Below, piece after piece: positions 31,801 through 44,556 of a stretch of DNA of 64,000 nucleotides (positions within the stretch are counted from its first letter, which is position 1; every line of letters starts with the position of its first letter). Source of the DNA: Iris pallida (taxonomy: Eukaryota; Streptophyta; Magnoliopsida; Asparagales; Iridaceae); NCBI GenBank assembly GCA_029216955.1, contig JANAVB010009599.1, positions 2,931,240-2,995,239 of the forward strand, in the 5' to 3' direction. The notes beneath the pieces are model-generated. The model worked only from the letters and a program-made list of their open reading frames with translations. It searched no databases and was not told where the DNA came from. The translations under genes were made by a program, and so were the position numbers.

Positions 31801-34500
31801 TCAAGACTTTTTAAGAAAAGCAGATTTTATAACTAGCAACAGAGCAACAGAGATCAACAAATATCTGCATGACAAAAATAAGAAAACTTTTATGTTGTCA
31901 AGAGTCCATTAACCGGTAATAACAGAAGCATTAAACTAATGCTAAAATTTAGAACACCCTAATACATTTGCACAAAAAGTATTACAGTAGGGGTATAGAC
32001 CAAGCACCAATGTGACATTAATGCCTACTCACCAACAATCCAGTTCCATGACTAGCCTCCTTTATCCAATCCAAAATAATCATTGTGCCTATTTAACTAC
32101 CAATAACACTTAGCGCCTTTGCGGCCATCAATGTCCAACTTAATACAATCACCATACAGCTCATCTTTAAATAAGGATTAATGGTGTAATAGCACTCTGT
32201 GTATTACTTCTCCACTAGACACATGAATACCTAAGGTTGGTTTTCTGCATCTCTTTCATTTTGGTTGCTCCGGTGCTACTATGCAACTGATGGAGATGGA
32301 GTACCAGATGAATTGCCTCATTTTTACATCATCTTCCATTGCTTTTAAGAAATGTCAAATTGAGAATGCATGTACAAGGGTTCAAACTTCGAGTTTGATC
32401 ATGGAAAGGTGTTTTCTTGTAGGTTAGCCATTTGCAGTGAAAGCAATTGGTACAATTGGACACATGCAAGACAAACTCTTTTTTTTATTAAGATTTTGTG
32501 TAAAAATTAGGACCTTTTGTTTAAGTCGGTTTTTCTAGTGGAGATAACTCAGAATACTAGATTGGAAGTTGAATTAGATGGGACAAAAATTAATCTATAT
32601 GTTTCTTGTGAACACCCTTCCTAGGCTCATTTATATGCTATGTGGGACTAAAAGTCAATAACATAGTTCAGACGGAATATTGTTCCATATGCATCTGGCT
32701 GGGATGCACTACTATTTTCAAAAAATGTATCGTCTTGCAGTTGCAACAACCTATTTAACATTAAAATAGCAACAAAAAAGTACGATAAAAGTATCATTGA
32801 ATGATGCAAAAATATGTGCGACGCCAAATGCGTATTCTCTTTCTCGACCTGTTGGTCCAAGTGTCACATTCTCCTCTTTCGGCTCCCTAGTCTTCTTCTC
32901 AACTTTGAATCAGATACCAATCCGCAGTCAATCCAAATAACAGATATACAAAACTACACAGTTTTTACTGATGCACAAGTCTACATGCTAACTTGGTCAA
33001 GTGTCATGGCCCTCCATTACTTGTTCAAAATAAATTCAAGAAATATGTTCCAATCTAGTTCACAAACTAAAACCAAGAACTGATATGCTGTGAACAATTC
33101 CAACTTAAATGCTACAGTTTACTTATCATGAACTTCAACTTAAGCTATGGCTTCTCACTTTCTTATCAACAAAATAAAACAATGCTTGACTGCTTAAATC
33201 TAGCAAGAACAACAACCCTTGCCAAAATTTGGTGTCGGCTACATAAACCTTTATCTTATTCAACGCCACTAAAGGCATTTCTATACTTTTATGTTTGTTG
33301 GTTTGAATAGATGGTATAATTGCAATATTTTTTTATGAAACTATAATATGACATTTGCATAATTAAAAGTATGTAAAGCTGTGTTTTCGCTAATACTAAG
33401 GGAAGGCTCAAATGAACTTTGATATGTTCTCTAATGGTAGAGTAGAAACACCTCAACTAAGCATAATGGAAGAAAAGGTTTAAAATAATTGACCCAAAAC
33501 TTTGGAATGAAAGATCTATTGTTGTACCATATAGGCTTGAAAATTTTAAGAATGTTGACATGAAACCAAACTGTCATTCTATTTTGGCCACTTCTGTCAA
33601 AATTTTGCAAATATAAAAAAGTTTCAACAAAATTTGGCCTCATTGAGAAGTTTCAACCATTTTGAGAAGTTCTGGAACAAGATAACCCGAATGATGACAA
33701 AAACTCGATCAACTATAAGACATTGTTTACTTATCGATAGCATCCAGCAGTTTCTGATATGTTCTGTTCAAATTTGACTCGATACGACTACTACATCCTG
33801 ATATTTTGGTTGTCTAAAGTTACATAAAACTTTCAAGTTTTCCAAAAAAAGTTTCAAGAAAAAAAGAATATGTGAATTGCTTTCCTGACATAAACGAATC
33901 AAATGATGACAAAAACTTGATGACTCGATACGACTACTACATCCTTGATATTTTGGCTGTCTAAAGTTCCATAAAATTTTCAAGTGAAAAAAGAATATGT
34001 TAATATGCTCTCCTGATGAATAATTTTGCACTGACCATTGACAGCCATTGACATAATGCGACAAGATGAAAGTTACAAACCCTTCAAAAATGTCAAAAGC
34101 GTCTGAATCATGCCACAAAAAATGGACACAATAACCATCTCGAGGGATATACTCTAATTCATCTATAAACCTAAAAGAAAACTCCTAGTTGAAGCTTATA
34201 ATATAGATTTGTTGACATTAGAAAATAAGTGCAGAAAAAACTAGACCCCGACACCCTAATTTCTTTTACGTTCCTTGTACATATGAAGCTTACATGCCGA
34301 AATAGTCATCTCTCAAGGTCCTTACTTAATCATCTAAAGCTATCGAGTATATAGCATAACATAGGAGAAGACACCCAAGTTAACTGCACAATTTCTTCAA
34401 CGACAAATAAATTTCAAGGTGAAAAACTAAAAACACTACATGAAACCAGATGTAAGGACTTGGATGTCGAAGATTATACTAAAGAAAGCTACAAGCAAAT
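31800..34500. other. CACTA 1 interior, no convincing gene
   Basis: AT-rich sequence with short ORFs only. A segment reading LLQLQDDTFFENSSASQ on the minus strand (32650-32770) is the only protein-like piece. A repeat of about 40 bases (CGATACGACTACTACATCC) occurs at 33780 and 33928. Confidence 0.4.
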
Positions 34501-34504
34501 GTTT

Positions 34505-34840
34505 TTATCGATTGATAAGGGAGGGGTTCATGAGTTTCTTACTATCAACATAGCGTCTAGCATTCACAGTGCAGGGATGTTCATGAGAAGATCTTTGCAC
34601 TTCTGAGTTACCATGATCTGCGAAAAATGAATGAAGTTTTTTGTTGTTAGAAAGAGAGAGTGAGTGAAGTTTGTGAGGCTTCAATCTATACTGAGGATTT
34701 TTCTTTATAACCTCCATTTTGGTTCTATCTTCGGATACTTGTTGTGAAGGGACGAATTTTACGATATGATCGGTGACCGAAAGAGATGGTCGATTTCTCT
34801 TCTCCACCTGGCCTTCCTTTTCGCGGATACGGGCTCAGTC
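34505..34840 (-). pseudogene. Protein-like open frame in CACTA 1, unidentified
   Basis: A 100-codon minus-strand frame, polar and basic (SLSVTDHIVKFVPSQQ, KMEVIKKNPQYRLKPHKL). The frame is open a little upstream of its first Met. I do not recognise it; it may be a transposon-encoded or captured exon. Confidence 0.3.
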
Positions 34841-35244
34841 GTCGACGCCTTTGCTCTCCAAACACAGAAGCTGCATTGAAATATGTCACTAACAATAGTA
34901 GTAGGAAAAATAAATCTTCCTCGTCAGAAAAAATAGAAGAATGAATGAACGATCATATATACCGACAAGTTTATGATGGCATTCTACAGAGCTAGCACCG
35001 ACGAAACTCCTTTATCGCCACCCGACATGTCCGAGTAGCTTCACAAACCTCTCATTCACTAGCTCAATATCTGAAGCCACACCGACAAACAATAAAATAT
35101 GATCAATTGTGGCACGGAGTCGGGTAGGACAAAACATATGGATACGACATCTATTTTGGTGTGTCCTATTATATTTTGGAGTGTCCGTGGTTGTCTGATA
35201 CATGGCTGATACGCATTCGAGAAGACACAGTAAAGATTTTGTTA

Positions 35245-36416
35245 GCTTCTGTTAGTCCCGGGGGCTTGATCGAAGATGAAAAACTAATGCAATCGAGATC
35301 TGAGATGTCACACAAAACTTTGTGATGATCAAACTCAAGATCTACGAATAAAACTAAAAAGCCAAATTACAATATGAAGGAGAAAAATAGCAAAGAGAAG
35401 ATCTCTTGTTCTTCCTTGCAAATGTGTTGCAATTGGGACAGAACAAGTTACAATAATCTAGAGAGATGAGAAGAAGAACAATGCTGGGGTGTCAAAACAC
35501 CGTTGCTCAAAGCAAGATTCGTCCCACACGATCTGCTTCCAGGAACCAGCAAGTTTGAAGAACTTGTGGAACGCTCGATGTCACCTCTGTTCTGACTCCT
35601 CGGAAGGACTTGCAATGGCGGCAGCAACTCCCTCTCTTTCTCTCTTTTCTGACTTGTATTTTTTTTTCGTAGTAGTCACAAAGGAGGCCAGAAGAGAGTA
35701 TTTATAGAGAGAGGGTGGAAACCCTAACCGCCTCTTCAGTTATGGAAAGATTGAATCAAATCCCAAAAAATAGCAACGAGATTTAATTCAAATCCCACGA
35801 AATTAATTCAAATCCCACAAAGATAGGATCTGAATAAATTCAAATCCCACAAAGACAGGATCTGATTTAATTACACTAATTCAGCCTTTCCATAACTGAT
35901 TTGTACTCTGCACAGTCAGCGGATCCCTTCATGCGGCAGCAGCAGCAGCCTGGCCGCATGAGCCTAATGGCCGCATGAGCCTAATGGCCGCATGAGCCTA
36001 ATGGCCGCATGAGCCGCATGAGCCGCATGGACCGCATGAGCCGCATGGACCGCCTGTGCCGCATGACTGCTGATGTGCTAAGTGCAAAGTGCGCCAACAA
36101 AATGCCACATTACGCCTCATGAGCCCGAGTCCGAGTCCGAGTCGCTAAGCCCCGTTGGGGCTTAGCTCCAAGTAGAATTTAATCCAAGAGAATGACAAAA
36201 GCATTAATGCTTAATCCTTGGAGCCTTATACTTACCTCCTTGTAAAATCACCCACATGGTTCCCTCCTTAGGGTCACCATCCCATGTGCATCTCTTAACA
36301 ATACACCCAAGTATATATGTTGAGATAACTCATGGTGCATTTTCGATGTGGGACTAAAATTCATAAGGCATGTTGAGAGCAAGCTCTCTCCATGTAAAGA
36401 AAGCACCAACAGCTTC
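35245..36416 (-). mobile_element. Solo LTR of a copia element related to D, with GCTTC target duplications
   Basis: The LTR spans 35250-36411 (TGTTAGTCCC to CACCAACA on the plus strand) and GCTTC lies on both sides (35245-35249, 36412-36416). A minus-strand TATAAATA is at 35699-35706. Termini and several internal blocks match the D LTR. It formed by recombination between two LTRs, after the element entered CACTA 1. Confidence 0.9.
35952..36055. repeat. GGCCGCATGAGCCTAAT minisatellite in the solo LTR
   Basis: Three 17-bp units (35952, 35969, 35986) are followed by 9-18-bp variants built on GAGCCGCAT/GGACCGCAT. Confidence 0.85.
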
Positions 36417-37010
36417 CACAGACCCTCGACATCGTTACAACCATAGAAGAAGAAAGCGATGGGAGGGAATCAAGTACCTAAAGGAGCATCTCGCGACCCG
36501 TCCTTGCCGAGTCGGACTTGGGGCAACCTGTTCTGGCGTCGGTCGAGCGCAAACTCGATCTACTGTTTATCAATAGGGCGACATGTCCTCTCGTTGCCCT
36601 CCGAAGCCGCTCTGGGACCCAAACATCGTATGCTCCTCCTCCTCCTGCTTGATAGACTTGTACCTGTTGAGGCTCTGTCTGTGCTTCAAAAATGTCGCCA
36701 ACCGCACACGTATGCTCCCGAGTGCGGGAGGGAGGACGCCTCTCCTCCATCCTCTGGCAGGCCGCTTGTTGCGACCTCTACGAGCGCCCATCCCAGCACA
36801 TCATGGACAACCGAGTAGGTCATTCCGACAAGCCTAAGCCCTCGCCCTCATCTCCTAGTACCACAGCTCTGGCCTCGTCCGCCGCCTCTTCACCATCATC
36901 TCTGCCACCGCCTTCAAGAAGACGTCCCTCCCCCTCGATAACTCCTGTTGGAGGTGATGAGAAAAGGGAAAAAGGTATTGACGATCATGTTAGGGATTTC
37001 TTTTGAGGGT
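36417..37010. other. GC-rich exon-like block in CACTA 1
   Basis: Base composition jumps compared with its surroundings. Several frames are open on both strands, including Pro/Ser-rich ones near 36840-37000. No family is recognised. It is probably captured coding or leader sequence from a host gene. Confidence 0.35.
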
Positions 37011-39290
37011 GAGGGCATTTTCAGGAGGACCTGTAGGGCTTCACGAAAAAAATGGGGGAATGAAAAAGTTTCCCCCCCCAACACTTTTTCTTTCACTTGA
37101 AAAAGGCACACGGATAGAGTGTGTTTTTAATTCAATTTTTATTAACTTTTTTAAGGGTTTTAAAGTGTTAGAACATAAATAATGTTTGTTATTTATATTA
37201 AATTTTAATTTTTTTTCTATTTATACTAAAGTTTTTTGTGTTGATAATGGTTTTTGACCATTACTAATTAGTAACAGCAAAAAATCATTAATAATCGAAA
37301 AAAACAAATTGTGTTGAGAAATCCTTCTTTTGGTGTAGTGGAGGGAACCGTGGATGAAAACTTTTGGGGGGAGAACCAGGATTTAGGAGGAAAAAGCGGG
37401 AGTGGGTTTGGGGATATAGTTTTTGCATATTTATTTCATATTTAGAGAAGTGAAATCCTATCATTTTGATAGTTAAGTAAGTGGAGATGGGATAAAGCCA
37501 CTTGAATATTAGTAGAGCTATGAACAACTCAAAGAAAATATCTTATTTAACAAAGAAAACATCCAACCAAATTTACTAAACCGAAATATTAATTTTTTAG
37601 TAGGAAATCACTCAGGTGACAAAACTAATAATTTGAAGGATTAAGCTTTATCCAAAAATTAAAATTTACAAGTATAAGTTGAAAATCAATTATGTTTATC
37701 CAAATTTATTTGCAAGCATCAGCTTTAGTAACCAAACATCACTTTCATGACATTGATTGCAAATATTTTATCAAAATATTCGATAATTTCACACGAAAAA
37801 ACATTATTGAAAATCCACAACTCATACAAAAGTATTAGATTGAGGTTTTTTTTTTTATTTGTCAATGTCATTCTGAAGGAAAAAATTACATAGATGTGGT
37901 GGAAACATATTTGAAAACTTTAAATTTTAGAAACTAAGATATAATTCCATATGGATATATAAAAATCTCTAAGGTTCAAAACTTTACCTAGGAGACTTTA
38001 ATTGGTCAAGGGAAGCAAAATGATTCTATTAGAGTGGAGGTTGACATTTCTGGATATTTTCATATGGATTACCAACATTTTCTGGAGATTTCCAAATGGG
38101 TTAGTGAGTTATTATACAATCAAAGCTTAATTTGCAAGAATTTTGGAAGCAACTTTAAAATACAACAATATGTGTATAAAATTTTAATTTTCAATATAAT
38201 TTAGCCACGATTCCCATATTGGATCCAACCCATTAAACAAACAGAAATATTTTGACTGAATAAATTGAATTGATTATTCGGTTCAGTTTTGATTTTGGAT
38301 AATTTTGGTTCAATTTCGATTTTGAATTATTAGAATTTTGATTTATTCGGTTGTGACTATTTCAGTTTTGTTGAAACCGAAAAACAGAACCCTCACCCTA
38401 GTAACTAGGACCTTGCATAATGAATTATATATTGTATCATATTGGGTCGATTAGGGATAGAACAATCAGTCTGTTGTAGAAACAAATAATGTCATGTCTA
38501 CTAAAATTTATTTGTTGTTTTTAAACAAATTCATGATATTATTGATTCGCCTATAAGATCTTAAAAGGAACTTAAAAAGGAATTGAGCAAACTGATGTAA
38601 CTAAAATCTCCAATCATTATATATACTTTATGGGTAGTAAGATATCTGCATAGTAACGTATGCCGGTACCAAAACATAATTTTTGAACCAACTTAAGGAG
38701 ATCAGGATTTTGATCGAGCAAGAACTATAGTAGAAACATCAATTTTTTTTTTTAAGCAATATAGTGTTATCTCTTTTCAGATCCCATACTTTCTTCTTAA
38801 GACCCTTTCGGTCGAAGAGCTTTATAGCTTTGGCATTTAATAAAAGTTAACCTTGTGTTTTAAGGTTATGAAGAAGCAGAAGTTTTCCTATGTATAATGA
38901 CCTATGAGTTCCAAAAATTTATACCATATATGTATGGAAAGATGAAAAAAAATTGAATCACTTGGAGCACCTTATATGAATTCCATCAATAAAGATAACC
39001 AATAGACAAATTTATAACATAAATGTATAATATATGTACGATAGTAATAAGTTATGAGATGTCGAGCATCGCACAAGTTAAATACTCTTTAACAGACATA
39101 TCCTAAAAGAATATGAAAAATCTTTACATGGATTAATTTGGAAACGTTCCACCAATCTACTTCAAGTTTTAGGGACCTCAATACTGCTTTCGCTATATAA
39201 TTCTTCGGAGAGAGTTTGGTTTGCATGCTTTTTAGGAAAGCAATCAACTACTTCAATACTTAGTATTCTAACAAGAAAGTTGAGAATATC
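37011..39290. other. CACTA 1 interior, AT-rich, nothing recognised
   Basis: No sustained frame, RNA gene or clear repeat is seen. Confidence 0.5.
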
Positions 39291-39389
39291 AATCAAGGAT
39301 ATCGGTGTTTACCAAAGATCGAACAACCCTTAGACTGATCAAGAGGGACCTTTCCTCCACCTTAAACTTGAAATCTTTTACACCTATAG

Positions 39390-39500
39390 TTTGTATTATT
39401 GGCCGATACCGATACGACCAATACCGATATTGTTTGGCTAATCCTAATCTGATACCGTCACTACCGATACTAACCAATGCCGATGTCGGGGATCTCTTTC
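39390..39500. repeat. TATCGGT/ACCGATA repeat block
   Basis: ACCGATA recurs with variants and the flank GGGGATCTCTTTCTCAGTTAATT is present. Its reverse complement resembles 53500-53600 inside CACTA 2. Confidence 0.6.
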
Positions 39501-40019
39501 TCAGTTAATTCAACAAAGATAGCTAAACAAAAAAGATCAGGTGTAAAAGAAAAATAATTTGTAAAAGCATGTAAATGAAAGAAAGAAAAACGTATTTATT
39601 CCAATTATTAGGCTTTAGAATTCAGATAATTGTTATATATTTTTAACAATTCATCAATTAAATGTATGAATCGAACTCATCTGGCTCTTGAGGTCAACAA
39701 AGAGAAATATAACCTCCTTGGCTGTGGACGGTCTCAGGATCGAACCGCGAGGGAGGTGTGTGAGAATGTGTGTAAAAATTTGGGGCTAAAAGACATAACC
39801 TAAACTAAAACAACATTTTAAATAGTAAAATAGAGGTAGATGAATCATGATTTTTATAAGAATGGAGATTAGGATGAGTAAGAAGCCATGGAAGGATTGG
39901 TGCAAGAAGCTGATACATTAGGCTTGTCTTTCGAAGTCGTGGAAGGGATGCGTTTTAGCATTTGATAGATCCATTAATCATGACCAACCAAGTGAGGTGT
40001 CAACCTAATAAGACCAACA

Positions 40020-40558
40020 TTTCAAATAATATCATCCTAGCAACATTTTGAATATAAATTTACAACATTATGAAATATACCTCTTTCACAACATTTTGTA
40101 AAAGTTGTAGAATATAACCATTTTACAAAGATTCTTAAACATTGTAAAACGATATTAAATACACAACGTTTATATAAAATTGTAAAATAAAATTAATTTT
40201 ACCACATTGAACAAACATTGTGAAATATGAAAAATGTACAACAATTGATAAACGTTGTTGAACATTACATTTTGACGATGTTTTAAATACATTGTCAAAA
40301 TTAATAACTTGGACAACATTAAATAAATGTTGTCAAAATTAATAAATGTTATAATGTTAATAAAACGTTGTTAAAGATGGTAATAAACAACTTTTGAGAA
40401 TGATAATTGTAGAAGCCATAATGTTGAATATAAAACTTTATTTGTACATGTATTTCACAACATTTTTACAATAAAGGTTGTAGAAGACCCCCATATTTAC
40501 AATGTTTTCAGGAAGTATTGTAGATAGAACGTTGTAAAAGAGGTTTTTTCTTGTAGTG
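40020..40558. repeat. Right subterminal repeats and CACTA terminus of CACTA 1
   Basis: Repeats of ACAACGTT/ACAATGTT lead to TTCTTGTAGTG, the reverse complement of the CACTA terminus, at 40548-40558. C-LTR sequence resumes at 40559 with TGACG. Confidence 0.85.
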
Positions 40559-42321
40559 TGACGTCGATGCTTTAGATCCGGTCGCAGTTCCTGCCAGTAT
40601 ACCGTCGTCGCCGTCCTAGATCTGACGCTTCGTCCTCAGTCAGATCTCGAGCAAGCCACCATGTTGTTCTCACCTCGACACTCCGGTGAGACTCTCGACC
40701 ACTCCTCCCTCTCCATCCCTCTCGATGCCTCTCTTCTTTCTTTTCCATTCATTCTATGTCGATTTGGTATCGACTAAGAAGTGAATTCTCTCTCCACTGG
40801 GAGAGAGGCCTTAGGGTTTAAACCCTAACGGGTTGGTTTTGGACCAATGGGCCTGAGCCCATTTAATTAGTAAATATTGTTTGCAAACTGTTAATATTAG
40901 CTGTTAGGATCTGGGCTTCCAAGCCCGATTGCAATCTAATAATTTTTCCTCTGGGCTGAGCCAGCCCAGAACTTGTATATATAAAATTAATTATATATAT
41001 ATATTATACTATATTTTAGACTGTATTAATTATTAATATTATGTAAGAGTATATACATAAACTTTGTTATGTATAAGTGTTATTAGTATAATATAGGTTA
41101 TGCATGTTTAGTATACTAAAGGTAATATTATTTTAGTTATATTTTTATCAAATATTTTAACTAAAATAGTTTTACCAACTAAGTTAATATATACTTTCAA
41201 AATATTATTATTTTGATTAAGTGGAAAACTTAATTTCAAATCTTATAAGTATTATCTATATATAGATTATAGATATTAAGGTACAATTTTCTCTTCTATT
41301 ATCATTTTAATTATAAACTAATCGTTATTTCCTAATGTGTGACATTGCTATCAATCGTCGGCTTATTGGACTATATTTGGGATAATTGGACATCGGATTG
41401 GATCTTGGACTTCTATTGAACATATTGATCTTCGACGATTATTTGGGACTTCTTATTATTCTGGACTATAGACTGTAAAACTTTCCGTGTTGACACGTTC
41501 GTGTCGCGCACGTCGACTGCAGATACTCGAGACAAGTACTCATGATGATCGCATTCATTTTATGATAGTTACTCTATTTTATGCTTTTAGATGTACATTC
41601 CTGATTATCGACACGATTCTTACACGAGATTAGTATTGTAGATTCCATATCATGATTTTTGTATTTTCCATGCTTTCATGTTTACCTTATTCATATTATG
41701 ATTTAAATCCATGATTATTAGTCGGACGCAAAATACCTTAGTATATATGTAATCAAAATCCTGTACATTTCGTGATTCCGTGATTCTGTGCCTGACAGCT
41801 AATCATACACCACACGTATGATTGAGCCTGACCAAGTAGATCTCTCAGCCCGATCACATATAGAACATGGTATTTCACATGCACCTAGTATAGTGATGAC
41901 TTATGCACTCATATTGTTTACGTCACATGTTTTATTTCCTGCCATGATTAGTCTACTTCTATTTCTATATTCATCAGATCATGATTGTTGTTATTTTAAT
42001 TTTGTTCTCTACTCTATTACATATCTTATAGTTTCTATCATGTTGTAAATAGTTGATCATGAATTGTACTTGCTCCAATCCTGACTGGATAACCATATTT
42101 TTAGGCGAGGATTTAGAGAATTGGTGTACTACTTATTATGGCACACCTGAGGCAGATCATGGCGTAGCTGAGGACACTGGAGATGACATAGCCGATGTAC
42201 CACCTGAGGCAGATCATGAATTGTACTTGCTCCAATCTATTCATTCCAGAAACTAAGATACGATTATTTGGTTAATGAGGTTTAGAAAAACTCCAAAGTA
42301 ATGATATTGTACCTCGACTCT
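40559..42321 (+). mobile_element. Gypsy family C LTR fragment, copy 2
   Basis: It equals 24266-26027 with scattered substitutions. The acidic exon is 42105-42256. ACTCT at 42317-42321 abuts the B LTR. Confidence 0.8.
42105..42256 (+). CDS. Candidate terminal exon for LTR-encoded acidic peptide (C copy 2)
   Basis: The frame is kept open relative to copy 1, with a handful of changes such as Ser to Gly and Gly to Asp. The TTYYG core is unchanged. Confidence 0.4.
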
Positions 42322-42695
42322 TGTCACGACCCGCAACCTGAGGAAGGGCACGAGAACGTGGGTACGTCCAGCCTACGCCGCAGTGTCGACGGTAGAACGT
42401 TGTATAGTTCGTCTATAACATCTAACAACAATATGATATAAACATATCATCTCCGTATGGAGGTATAATATAACATCTCAACTCTATATCTCAATCACAA
42501 GTCTAGGGAAGATAGAGCACGATATGGAATCAGATAAAAGAAAGGAACTGAATATAAATAGAGTTATCACACCACACAAAGTAGATGTTCAACACAAATA
42601 AATACAAGTCCTGAATATAACTAACTCTCAACTAACAATCGGAACAATCTGATACAAACTGAAAACTATAAATACTAGACTGGACTAGGCACCCT

Positions 42696-42775
42696 CTACT
42701 GAGCTAGATGCTCCTCGGGCTCCTGAGGGTCACCTTCATGTGCCCCATAGAAGGTAGGACAGTCACCATCATCAT
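42696..42775 (-). CDS. Candidate terminal exon for LTR-encoded acidic peptide (reverse B copy 2)
   Basis: Duplicate of 26402-26481 and still open to its TAG. The matching 54-nt exon is 43417-43470. Confidence 0.4.
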
Positions 42776-44334
42776 CTGTAATATTTTCAACAGGTCCAGT
42801 CAGGACAGGAATGAGCACAATACATCTCACACAGTTCATAACATGTTAGGAAATATAAAGCATGCAAAAGAGTAAGATACATGAACTGTAAGAAGATGTA
42901 CATGAAAACGAGAGAGAATCTATAACTGAAAATATATATAGGATAAGTAAAACTGCAAGTACTAGTAATTTCGAGCACAATATGGTTATGTAAACGGGTT
43001 AGGTTATACAATAACAATGGTAACTCCATCATACGTGAGTGTACAATGGACATACAATAGTTGTACAAGATAGGATTTTGATCACATAACCATTTCCTAC
43101 TCACCCTCCCCAATCAATACACAAGGATCCAATCCAGTTACGTTACCTTGTACAATAGTTTCTCCATAAAGCTCATGTGATCATGAGAGTACAAGATGCA
43201 CAATGAGTATACATGAATAGGGGTGTACAATAAATACAATATGTTCGTGAAACTCACATCACAATATGTATCTGTTGAACACAATGGGGATAACATCGCA
43301 AGAGAAGATCCATATAGTACCAATCCGTGATAACAATCGTGCCAGTATCAAGTAAAGTAATCTAGAGCAAGAATATAAGTCCTGACAAGTATGAAACGAT
43401 CAGAGAATGTACTCACCTATCACCCTGTATGACTGATATGAATAGATGTCCGAACTGGTGTCACAGAGTCCTATTTAGAGTAAAACAAGTTATTTAAGTA
43501 CTCAAATTGAAATAATGGAAATATGTAATACAAACTACATGATTCTAAGTCAACTCGGTCAAAGTCAACTTTGGTCAACTGTCTAGGTCGAACTAGGTCA
43601 ACTAAGTCAAGAAAGTCAAATAAAATCAAACTAGGTCAAATTGGGTCAAAGGTTGACTTACAATTGACTTTTGGTCAACTGGTCAACTCTTGGTCCACTT
43701 AGTCAAGCCTTGGTCAACTAAGAGTCAAACTATGGTTTACAAGTCTAAATAGGCCTAGTGTGTCTATTTCTAGGTCAAGTCCACTTATAGTCAACTCTGG
43801 GTCAACCTTCAAGTCAAACTAGGTCAAACTTAAGCTATCAAAAGTCAATTGGTCAAACTATTGGTCCATTTGTCTTAGTTGGTCAATGTCCACTTTGATC
43901 AACAAGGGCTAACTCATATCTAGCTATAGGCTTACATTTGTATGCATATTACCTTATATACCCAAAACCACATATATGGCCTAAACTCCATATACCACTC
44001 ATTACATTCCATATACATCAATCCCTCACAACTGTATATCCATATACAAATCAACCTTACTTACCTCTATAGTTACACAACTTATATCAACCACTATCCA
44101 TATACATCACTCACAACCCTAACATATATATACAAACCATATATGCATATACTTCTCATATTGCATATATGCACATACCCCTTTCTATACATAGCATGTA
44201 TACCTCTCAACTCTCACTCACTCACAATCCTAACTCATATCACTAACTGCTCTTGGCCAAATCCCATTCCCTACATTTACCTCCCTATATCTGATACTCT
44301 CCCAAAATCTATCTATACATTCCTGAATATAAAT

Positions 44335-44556
<222 letters not shown>

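Larger units (their letters stand above)
28775..40558 (-). mobile_element. CACTA element 1, left terminus lost
   Basis: The right end reads CACTACAAGAAAAAACC on the minus strand. Both ends carry subterminal repeats built on ACAACGTT/TTGTAAA (28780-29400 and 40020-40550), the usual transposase-binding zone of En/Spm elements. The left end lacks CACTA, starting directly in the repeats against the truncated B LTR. I recognise no transposase. The interior holds exon-like fragments and a solo copia LTR. Confidence 0.75.

Noticed and set aside
35952..36055. CRISPR-like regular repeats
   Set aside because: The 17-bp units are directly adjacent with no unique spacers. It is a plant minisatellite within an LTR.
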